Below, one piece after another: positions 14,501 through 26,300 of a stretch of DNA of 64,000 bases (position 1 is its first letter; every line of letters begins with the position of its first letter). The stretch lies in contig JAWNZC010000322.1 of the NCBI GenBank assembly GCA_035771165.1, forward strand, positions 5,672,001 to 5,736,000. The letters run 5' to 3'. The position numbers were made by a program, and so were the translations under genes. Under the pieces are notes generated by a model. The model saw only the letters and a list, made by a program, of their open reading frames with translations, was not told where the DNA came from and did not search any database. The DNA is from Paragorgia papillata. Taxonomy: Eukaryota > Cnidaria > Anthozoa > Scleralcyonacea > Coralliidae.

Positions 14501-17340
14501 TTCATTTCTTTAAAGTATTTTTTGTGCGACCAATTGGTTTATATTAAAACTGCACCGAGTTGATTATTACACATGACAACGTGGGCGAGTTAACAAATTG
14601 TTATATATACTAAGTTATGTGTAGTATATACAAGAGTGTTTGGTGAATGAATAGATAGATAGATAAAATTTTATTTAAGCAGAATAACCCTGTCAGCATA
14701 AAATATACGCTGGTATCAATAGGGGTCCTACTAAGTTCAAAATCATTAAAAATACATATATACAAAATTCCGAGCCATACAGAAAGAATTAAAATTAAAA
14801 AATTCACGTCCGTACTACACTACCCCCCAATGTTGATATGTCCCCTTTCTTAAAAAGATTACTTTATAAAAGAATTATAGACTATGCAGCCATTATAGTA
14901 AAAAGATTTTTTTGCAGTTTCAGTCTTCACCTTAGGGAGGTGGAGCTGGTTACTCTGTCTGGTTAATCTTTCATGAATATCACGATTAAAAGTGAAATAG
15001 TTAGTTAAAAACTGAGGCACTGTACCGGTCAAAGACTTTTTAACTAATCTTAAAACGTGATGTTCCCTTCTCTTATACAAGGGAGTCCATCTTAAAGTAG
15101 TCATCGCATCATCACTGGAAGGGTAAACAACCTTTGCAGCACGGCTCTGTAATCGTTCAAGTCTTTCAGCATCGCCTTTGTTACAACAGGGCCATACAGT
15201 ATCGCAGTAATCCAACATAGGAAGAATAAACGATTTATACACCTTATCTGCAGCATTCACTGTGATATCATTTCTTATCCGCCGTAGCATACCAATCCTC
15301 TTACTGGCTTTCGAGAAAACAGTATATAATACGGTATATATAGTTGTTTTATATATATACGTCACTCGGGGGAATGCGGAGAATGTTCCTCCAAGTTCCA
15401 AATTGGCTTATCAGTTTAGAACAAGCGTATATGGTGTGGAGCTGGGCTGCTGGAGGCGTCATCCCCATTTGAAAAAGGTTTAGAACTTATCATTTGGCAG
15501 AAACAAAACTATATTGACACCTTTTTATTTTGCTCTATCCACTACCTACGGAGCACTCTGCTATTGCTTTTTTACCCTATATGACTATACATGATTTAAG
15601 CATAAGTTTAGTGAACAAACGCGTGGTATAGTCACATCTGGTTGATATAAGTACAGTAGGAATTTTTGCGTAAAGATGTCTTTGATAACATACGTCATTA
15701 TCAAGGGTACAAGGGCGGCGGAACAGGGGGCCTAGGGGGAGCTAGAACCTCCCCCGAATATTTCTAACAAGGGGGCTAAGCCAAAATTTGAGAGGTAGAA
15801 ATTTCACACGTAAATGACGTAAATATTTAAACTAAAAGTGTTTTCTTGTATCAAATATCAGTATACACAAGAGAAGCAAAAACTCAAAAAGTTGCTTCAC
15901 ATGCGGTAAAAAAAAAGTTTAAAAAAACACATTGTCTTGTAACTACTATTTGTTGCCATAACAATTACATACGTCATATACAATAAGATACGTCATATTT
16001 TAAGTACAATTTAGCTATATTATTTTTACTAATTCTACCCAAAATCAAACCCCAACTCTAAATATAACTCTAACCCTTACTCTGGCCCAAATCGTAGATC
16101 AGTTTTAATTAAAAATAATCCATTTTTGTCGTCACAACAATGTTGTACTGGGAAAGGTTATATTGCACTAAGTTAACCGAGTGCAATGTAACCTTTCCCA
16201 TTCACTAAATAAATCTACAATGTCATGTGCAAGTTTGATAAAACTAGTAAATAGACCTTTAGTTATTAAAAATGGCCACCGAATTACAATTCTTTTATTT
16301 ACATATAAATCAGCCCTTATGAACTTGTTTTCATGTCGGAAATTCGAAATAATTTTTACTTTAAAACGAAGTGATAAGAGCTAATTTATATGCACAAAAA
16401 AATAATTCTAATTCGGCGGCCATTTTTGAATAAGGTCCTATAGACATGTCGGATTCTCAGTTTTGATGTAATTCTGTTACATCGTATATAGCACTAATTG
16501 TGTAAAGCGTATAGTGCAAAATGCAAAAGTCATTTCCCATCAATTTAATTTCCACATATACAATGTCATAAAAACTTGAGCCGTGAATTCATACGTAGCA
16601 CTTGATATTTATAATTATTCATCAAACTTAAAATGTAGCCAGAAAGGTAAAAATTTCTTATATCGACTATATGCTTCCATCGACAATTCCATCCTTAAAT
16701 TTACTATTTTTTTTCTCTTACAGCAAGCAGAGTAAACGGTACTGTCAAAGTCAAAGTAAACAATAACAACGTTGCACCATTAGCTGACTTAAACATTGAA
16801 ATCAAATTAAATTACCAAACTCCAGATAATGTTGATCGCCCAGTCAAAACGTACAGGCCCAGTCCAGGATACTTCGCTGGAATACCAACGTTTAATTTAT
16901 CTTCAAACATAACTGACAGGAAAATCAAAATTGGGAAAGCTGTCGAACTTTCATTGCGGATCTTGATTAAAAAGATTGCTTTAACAGCGGATATTGAGGT
17001 GAGCTGCAAGGAATTTTTAATGTGTGCACGTTTGAAAGATTAGTGCAGTGAAACATTGTATTCCTGATGTACGGTATAGTGGTTTTCTGTTTGATGTCAC
17101 AGCTTGCAAGTTCTTTTTCCCTATTTGATACAAATTTGAACTGCAATGTTACTGAGACACTCTGACTCGCAGGAAGACATTTGTCTACAGAGATATATGG
17201 ATATAATTCTTGAATCAAAAGTATAAAATATTGGCTGGTTATAGTAGTGCAATATTGTTGGTTTGAATCCTGAATCCCATAAAAGGACAATCTGAAAAAA
17301 AAATCATGCATGCCAAATACCATGAATGAGAATCTATATA

Positions 17341-17376
<36 letters not shown>

Positions 17377-20300
17377 TTGTTTTCACTGAAATCACGACGT
17401 TGAAGCGATGGGGCGTTTAGTGGCTGAACTGTAGCGAAACTAAAATGTCAAATATTTGCTTGATGAACAAGAGGGATCCATGTTGGTTGATCACTGTAGT
17501 CAACCAGCATAGCGGTAAAAACATAAGTCCCAAATAAAGTCAATTTTAATCAAAATAGGCTTAATCATTAATTTTAAAAATTGACTAAGCTACGTGGGAT
17601 TCTTGGTTTGCACTTGGTGTCATGGTTGCCATGTTGGAGGAACTTTAACAAAAGAATCTCATTAGCAGTCATTGGATTTGGAGTATGTTTTCCTCCAACA
17701 TGGCCGCCGCATCTTTGTCTTCTAAATGTCAAGGGATTATTAATTGCATACAAGATTGACAAAGCTTAAGACGTTGGGTTCTTGGTTTACACTTGACGTC
17801 ATGGCGGCCATTTTGGAGGGAAACTTTAACAAAAGAATCTCATTAGCAGCTATATTGTATTTGGAGTATGTTTTCATTATACTTGGCCGCCGTATCTTTG
17901 TCTTCTAAATCTCCAGGGTTTAATTGCATAGTGCATACCGTCAATTGCGTGAGAAAAATAGCTTTCCTCGATTTTTGAAAACTGTGCTTAACAAAATTTA
18001 CGTTAACCGTCCCAATCTTAGCAGTAGTAAAATATAAAACTCTGTAACTCTAGAAGCAATGTAACCTAATATTTTCCACGAAAACGTACAGCAATGATCT
18101 TTAAAACATGTAACCACGTCCAGTTGTATAGGTTTTACAATTTAAATTTTAAAATTTTGATGACGTCGCATGAAAGTGAACTACCATGATATTGTTAAGG
18201 TTTCTTACTTATGCAACATGGCTGCCATGACGTCAATGGTCGATCCAAACTTAATTACCTGACGATAATTTAATTAATATTCTTAGTAATTGTAGCAGCT
18301 GTAAATGTTAACCATTGTGGTATTACATAACAATCTATTTCTCAATACCTAGGTCATTCTCCCAGTACAAAATGAGTCAGCAGTCATGCGCTACGTACCT
18401 AACTCATTTAAGACTAAATCAGTTGGTTCTAATATCAGAGGAAGTCAATTACTCACCAATCCAGAGCTCATCTTCAATTCAACTGCTTCAAATAGCACAA
18501 CATACTTTGACAGAGCGAAGTTTAATTTTGGAGAAATTAGCAACAATGACATCAGCGCAAATTCAATATCGGTTGATGAGAATAATGTATTGGATATAAA
18601 GTTTCAAATTGTTTTGGAAGATCACGAGTATATTATCAATAATACTACCTACTGGATAGGGGTTGGAGTAAAAGGTGGGGCAAACATGGTCTGGATTAGT
18701 CGACTGGCTTTTACTACTGATGTTCAACTTAACCGTCAAGCAAGCGTTATGATTAACCCAAATACAAATGGCACTGGCATTCTCAAGCAAGGGTGAAAAT
18801 TAATTTTTTTTTTAATTTATCAGAGTAACTTCTTATCTATTGAGACAGTGTTTTGACAATGATAAAAAGATAATAGTATTGTGACAGCGGTGTTTTTTAT
18901 TCAATGCGTCGTAACGCGGTGCAAAAAGACTGACCAGTGTGAAGGTATCACCACATTCATCCTCGGATTCATCACCAGATTCATCACCAGATTCATCACC
19001 AGATTCATCACCACATTCGCAAAGCAAATATTTCACCTTCAATAATTACTTCAATAATCAACCGATCGGCACACACGATACACCAAATTAAAGCTTATTA
19101 TTCTATCTTTCCGGCCCAAGATTAACCGCGTTTGTTTCAACAATTTATAGAGGAGAAAAATAACTATATACTAGAAAGTACTCGCTCTTCGGTCTTGGGG
19201 GAAAAATTTCGATGGCTTCTTTTAATTTTAACCGGCTTTCCTATATATCAAAATGAAGCTCATTCTATCCTCTTGCTGGCCCAAGAAAAATTAGAAGTGG
19301 CCCAGATCTGGTTCAAGAGTTATTCGCTTTTAAAGCGAGACGCCCAAACTGTCAATTACACAGCGCGCTAAAAATAGAACACTTTATTATTAAATTCGTC
19401 GGGATGGCTTGGGGGGGAAAGATTTCGATGGGTACTTTTAATTTTAACCGGCTTTCCTATATATCAAAATGAAGCTCATTCTATCCTCTTACTGGCCCAA
19501 GAAAAATTAGAAGTGGCCCAGATCTGGTACAACAGTTATTCGTTTTTAAAGCGAGACGCCCAAACTGTCAATACAGCGCGCCGGAAATAGAAATCTTTAT
19601 TAATTGTGGTTGCCGACTTAGACATTGGGGGAAATATTTCGATGGCTTTTGTTAATTTTAACCAGCTTTCCTATATATCAAATTGAAGCTCATTATATCG
19701 TCTTGCTGGCCCAAGAAAAACTAGAAGTGGCCCAGAACTGGTTCAAGAGTTATTCGCATAAGCCGAAACTGTGAAGGTATCACCACATTCACTTAGGGGG
19801 AAAATTTCGATGGGTTCTTTTAATTTTAACCGGCTTTCCTATATATCAAAATGAAGCTCATTCTATCCTCTTGCTGGCCCAAGAAAAATTAGAACTGGTC
19901 CAGATCTGGTTCAACAGTTATTCGTTTTTAAAGCGAGACGCCCAAACTGTCAATACAGCGCGCCGGAAATAGAAATCTTTATTAATTGTGGTTGCCGACT
20001 TAGACATTGGGGGAAATATTTCGATGGCTTTTGTTAATTTTAACCAGCTTTCCTATATATCAAATTGAAGCTCATTATATCGTCTTGCTGGCCCAAGAAA
20101 AACTAGAAGTGGCCCAGAACTGGTTCAAGAGTTATTCGCATAAGCCGAAACTGTGAAGGTATCACCACATTCAGTTAGGGGAAAAATTTCGATGGGTTCT
20201 TTTAATTTTAACCGGCTTTCCTATATATCAAAATGAAGCTCATTCTATCCTCTTGCTGGCCCAAGAAAAATTAGAAGTGGCCCAGATCTGGTTCAAGAGT

Positions 20301-23300
20301 TATTCGCTTTTAAAGCGAGACGCCCAAACTGTCAATTACACATCGCGCTAAAAATAGAACACTTTATTAACTATATTTCACGACATAGCCTTTGGGGGAA
20401 AGATTTCGATGGGTACTTTTAATTTTAACCGGCTTTCCTATATATCAAAATGAAGCTCATTCTATCCTCTTGCTGGCCCAAGAAAAATTAGAAGTGGCCC
20501 AGATCTGGTTCAAGAGTTATTCGCTTTTAAAGCGAGACGCCCAAACTGTCAATTACACAGCGCGCTAAAAATAGAACACTTTATTAACTATATTTCACGA
20601 CATAGCCTTTGGGGGAAAGATTTCGATGGCTTCGGTTATTTTTAACCGGCTTTCCTATATAGGAAATTGAAGCTAAATCTATCTTCTTGCTGGCCCAAGA
20701 AAAATTAGAAGTGGCCCAGATCTGGTTCAAGAGTTGTTTCGCTTTTAAAGCAAGAAGCCCAAACTGTCAATTTCCGCGCGCCGGAAATAGAAATCTTTAT
20801 TAAGTGTAGTTCCCGACATAGTCTTTGGGGGAAAAATTTCGATGGCTTCTCTTAACTTTAACCAACTTTCCTATATATCAAAATGAAGCTCATTCTATCG
20901 TCTTGTTGGCCCAAGAAAAATTAGAAGTGGCCCAGATCTGGTTTAAGAGTTATTCGCAAACGCCGAAACTGTGAAGGTATCACCACATTCATTTAGGGGG
21001 AAAATTTCGATGGGTTCTTTTAATTTTAACCGGCTTTCCTATATATCAAAATGAAGCTCATTCTATCCTCTTGCTGGCCCAAGAAAAATTAGAACTGGCC
21101 CAGGTCTGGTTCAAGAGTTATTCGCTTTTAAAACGAGACGCCCAAACTGTCAATTGGACAGCGCGCTAAAAATAGAACACTTTATTATTAAATTCGTCGG
21201 GATGGCTTGGGGGAAAGATTTCGATGGGTAATTTTAACTTTAACCGGCTTTCCTATATATCAAAATGAAGCTCATTCTATCCTCTTGCTGGCCCAAGAAA
21301 AATTAGAAGTGGCCCAGATCTGGTTCAACAGTTATTCGCTTTTAAAGGGAGACGCCCAAACTCTCAATTACACAGCGCGCTAAGGCCCCGTTTACACGAG
21401 ACCGGACGAATTTTTATCCGGATGAAAATTCGTCCGGATTGTTACGTTTACACGGTCCGCCAAAATATTCGTTCACTTAACACTTCCGTTTACACGGAGT
21501 CGTATTAGACGTAAGTTCGAGGAGAACTGTTGGGGTTATTGGGTAAACTCTTCGGGGATTGGTCTTGTGATATGCCTAAGGTAACACCGAAACGAGCCAC
21601 CATTATGTAACAACGTTTTGGTGTTTATAAAATTTGGTTTGGTCGTTTGGTAAGGTAATTATGTCGGGAATTGTCTAAAAGCATTACGAAGGCCGACAGG
21701 CCGCGTTCAGGATCTTGGCAGCCGAAATAGTTGTCCACAGAACTACAGAAGCACTGATAGCAATATAAAACAACTTTCTTCTTCCAAGGATCTATTTTCC
21801 TTGATTTAGCACAATGAAAAAGCGGTTCTTTGCCGTTTACACGGTACCGGACAAATATTTATCCGGCACAAATCGCAATTCGTCCGCTTTCGTAGGTGGA
21901 CGAAAATTCGTCCGGATTCGTGTCAAAAATTTGAGCGGATAGGCGGGTCTCGTGTGAACGCGAGGCCTATCCGGACGAATTTTCATCCGGAAAAACATTC
22001 GTCCGGTCTCGTGTAAACGGGGCCTAATAAATCTTTCCCCCAAAGGCTATGTCGTGAAATATAGTTAATAAAGTGTTCTATTTTTAGCGCGCTGTGTAAT
22101 TGACAGTTTGGGCGTCTCGCTTTAAAAGCGAATAACTCTTGAACCAGATCTGGGCCACTTCTAATTTTTCTTGGGCCAGCAAGAGGATAGAATGAGCTTC
22201 ATTTTGATATATAGGAAAGCCGGTTAAAATTAAAAGTACCCATCGAAATCTTTCCCCCAAGCTATCCCGACGAATTTAATAATAAAGTGTTCTATTTTTA
22301 GCGCGCTGTCCGATTGACAGTTTGGGCGTCTCGTTTTAAAAGCGAATAACTCTTGAACCAGATCTGGGCCAGTTCTAATTTTTCTTGGGCCAGCAAGAGG
22401 ATAGAATGAGCTTCATTTTGATATATAGGAAAGCCGGTTAAAATTAAAAGAACCCATCGAAATTTTTCCCCTAAGTGAATGTGGTGATACCTTCACAGTT
22501 TTGGCGTTTGCGAATAACTCTTAAACCAGATCTGGGCCACTTCTAGTTTTTCTTGGGCCAGCAAGACGATAGAATGAGCTTCATTTTGATATATAGGAAA
22601 GTTGGTTAAAGTTAAGAGAAGCCATCGAAATTTTTCCCCCAAAGACTATGTCGGCAACTACACTTAATAAAGATTTCTATTTCCGGCGCGCGGAAATTGA
22701 CAGTTTGGGCTTCTTGCTTTCAAAGCGAAACAACTCTTGAACCAGATCTGGGCCACTTCTAATTTTTCTTGGGCCAGCAAGAAGATAGATTTAGCTTCAA
22801 TTTCGTATATAGGAAAGCCGGTTAAAAATAACCGAAGTCATCGAAATCTTTCCCCCAAAGGCTATGTCGTGAAATATAGTTAATAAAGTGTTCTATTTTT
22901 AGCGCGCTGTGTAATTGACAGTTTGGGCATCTCGCTTTAAAAACGAATAACTGTTGAACCAGATCTGGGCCACTTCTAATTTTTCTTGGGCCAGCAAGAG
23001 GATAGAATGAGCTTCATTTTGATATATAGGAAAGCCGGTTAAAATAAAAAGTACCCATCGAAATCTTTCCCCCAAAGGCTATGTCGTGAAATATAGTTAA
23101 TAAAGTGTTCTATTTTTAGCGCGATGTGTAATTGACAGTTTGGGCGTCTCGCTTTAAAAGCGAATAACTCTTGAACCAGATCTGGGCCACTTCTAATTTT
23201 TCTTGGGCCAGCAAGAGGATAGAATGAGCTTCATTTTGATATATAGGAAAGCCGGTTAAAATTAAAAGAACCCATCGAAATTTTCCCCCTAAGTGAATGT

Positions 23301-26300
23301 GGTGATACCTTCACAGTTTCGGCTTATGCGAATAACTCTTGAACCAGTTCTGGGCCACTTCTAGTTTTTCTTGGGCCAGCAAGACGATATAATGAGCTTC
23401 AATTTGATATATAGGAAAGCTGGTTAAAATTAACAAAAGCCATCGAAATATTTCCCCCAATGTCTAAGTCGGCAACCACAATTAATAAAGATTTCTATTT
23501 CCGGCGCGCTGTATTGACAGTTTGGGCGTCTCGCTTTAAAAATGAATAACTGTTGTACCAGATCTGGTCCACTTCTAATTTTTCTTGGGCCAGTAAGAGG
23601 ATAGAATGAGCTTCATTTTGATATATAGGAAAGCCGGTTAAAATTAAAAGTACCCATCGAAATCTTTCCCCCCCAAGCCATCCCGACGAATTTAATAATA
23701 AAGTGTTCTATTTTTAGCGCGCTGTGTAATTGACAGTTTGGGCGTCTCGCTTTAAAAGCGAATAACTCTTGAACCAGATCTGGGCCACTTCTAATTTTTC
23801 TTGGGCCAGCAAGAGGATAGAATGAGCTTCATTTTGATATATAGGAAAGCCGGTTAAAATTAAAAGAAGCCATCGAAATTTTTCCCCCAAGACCGAAGAG
23901 CGAGTACTTTCTAGTATATAGTTATTTTTCTCCTCTATAAATTGTTGAAACAAACGCGGTTAATCTTGGGCCGGAAAGATAGAATAATAAGCTTTAATTT
24001 GGTGTATCGTGTGTGCCGATCGGTTGATTATTGAAGTAATTATTGAAGGTGAAATATTTGCTTTGCGAATGTGGTGATGAATCTGGTGATGAATCTGGTG
24101 ATGAATCTGGTGATGAATCTGGTGATGAATCTGGTGATGAATCTGGTGATGAATCCGAGGATGAATGTGGTGATACCTTCACACTGGTAAAAGACTGGGT
24201 CATTTGCACAATTAGCAGCCCTAGAATCCGTAGAAAGCAATTTGCTATAAACTAAATGTCTTATTGATATTTATTTGTTTTATTTTCTTTTTTATTGACT
24301 GAAACATTTCTACACATCATCCACAGCTCATTACCATGACGGCGTTGATTGATCACTATATATATCTCCCTAATGTGCCTATGAAATGAACAATTGAGTT
24401 AGAAATAAACTCTCTAATTTGAACGTAGTTTTGCGATTATAAAGATTAGCGTTTATAACTCTTCCAAATCTCACTTCCTGTTCATTTTAACCTCTTGACG
24501 TCACATGAATTAATGACTTACTACTCTTTGCAATTATCAAGCAAAATTACTTGAAACATTGTATTGTTTAGTGGTGTGAGAGACACAAACGTACAAGATT
24601 AGTTTTAAGTAATTTTGTTTGAATAATTGCAAAGATAGAAAACCAAAAACAAGGGGATGAAGGAAGGATGGAAAGAGAGAGGGGAGGGAGGGAGGAAGAA
24701 AGAAATGAATGGACAAAGAAAGGCAAAAACAAGGGGATGAAGGAAGGATGGAAATAAGGAAAGAAAGGGAGAGGGAGGGAGTATATATATATAACATTTT
24801 TCAGTCATTATGCACGCATGACGTCAAGGGGTTAAATTTGCAAACCAAGCAAATCTCAAAAACGAAGTGAGATATATAGAAAAGCTGTAAATTAATATTT
24901 TTCATTATTTTAAAAGTTATGTCGAATAAGACCAGATTAATTTTTGCTTCATAGGCACTTACGGTTTATAAAACCGTAAACGTTATAGAAAAGGTAATAA
25001 TGTATAACAATATATAATTTTATTATATATCATTTTCTGTACAACTTATAAAAAAGTTGTTTTTATATATTTGTGCGATAATAAAATAACGATCTAGTGA
25101 TCGTAGTCATTGCGCTACACCGTGGTTGTAAGGATAAAATATTTTGTTTTCAAACGTTTTTTCCTTCTTATATACTTTTATTTCTTTTGTTTTAGCGATG
25201 TTGTCCAATATAACTTTACTATTTCGCATACTGAAGTTTCTGATGCCCATGCTAGAGATGTAGAAGTGTTGTGGATGATGCCAGCGTACACCAAATTTTT
25301 AAGACTTGTGACTAACTCTCACAACATGATTCTTAAAAAACCTGGCAACAATCTCTTGTTTAAGGTAATAAGCCTTACCAATTATAATTATTGATACCAA
25401 TTATCCATAAAAAATCTAGGGTTATATACGCAGTATATTTTGTTACACTCAGCTGGGTAGTAATATTATATATTAAAATATCATTAATATAATTCATGAA
25501 AGGCAAAGAAATAGGTCTTAATTAGCATGCTCTATTTACAGGGTACAACATCGTCCTAGTTTGCATAAACGTTTCCTTCGATTTACTCAGCTAAATGGCT
25601 TGAATTTCTAAAATAATTGGTAAAGATGGTTATTTGTTTAGCTCGCCTTGTAAATCCCACACACTTTGCATGGCCGTTCATATTGTATCTATATTACTTA
25701 ACAACGATTATAAATACGTTGAGACTAGTCACTCTCACACTAAACTTAATTTTATATACAATTTATGTCACCAACGTAGTATGCATATCAGCATTTAACT
25801 GGCGATCAGTTGGTTACAGACTTGATTCCGCTCAGCAAGCGTACGTCTAAGTAAACATTTTGAAAGCATGCCTCATACGCAAGTTTCACGATCATGCGCA
25901 CCCATCATTTTGGTGGGCCACAGGCATAATTTTGGCAGGCCACAGGCATAATTTTGGCGGGCTACATGCATAACAAATGTGGTAAATGAAAGAAATTCGA
26001 CAATTTCTCAAGATATAAGCATCAGGAATTATTTCTATCTTTAAAAATAGTTAAATTTCGTTTAGTATTGGCCACGTTTTAATGCATGTGGCCCGCCAAA
26101 ATGATGCGCGCGAAACATTGTTCAACTGGCCAATAATAAAGTAATCCTCACCAGTAATTAATGCGTGAATTGCATCTACGGTCTGCTATTTTTCTCGAAT
26201 TTTGTGTGAAAAACTTGCTCCCAGGCCCACTGGTGAGATTATGACGTACCAGCAGAGTTCACCATTGTGTTAATATATGGCACGTTATTGGCTATTTTAG

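Larger units (their letters stand above)
18933..24188. mobile_element. 5.26-kb foldback transposon with perfect 9-bp target duplication
   Basis: AAAAGACTG is duplicated exactly at 18924-18932 and 24189-24197. The ends ACCAGTGTGAAGG and CCTTCACACTGGT are perfect inverted repeats. Each arm starts with tandem 12-bp GATGAATCTGGT units (about four on the left, seven on the right) and continues as tandem ~165-215-bp units, about eleven on the left and nine on the right, in opposite orientations. The arms meet at about 21383-22025, where a separate MITE is inserted. The 79-codon ORFs at 19132-19371 (+) and 23714-23953 (-) have identical translations, so the outer arm parts are nearly identical. Long subrepeat arms with 9-bp duplications match Drosophila FB and Mutator-like foldback elements. 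No transposase is present, so it is non-autonomous. Confidence 0.88.

Noticed and set aside
19132..19371. 79-codon ORF in the foldback arm as a gene
   Set aside because: Its identical twin in the other arm shows that it is repeat sequence; other array units do not keep the frame.
23994..24255. Asp/Glu/Ser/Gly and Ser-Pro-Asp-Ser repeat ORFs at the right end of the foldback
   Set aside because: Produced by the 12-bp GATGAATCTGGT minisatellite read in different frames.
24605..24808. Pro/Ser/Leu-rich minus-strand ORFs
   Set aside because: They are the complement of the polypurine tract.
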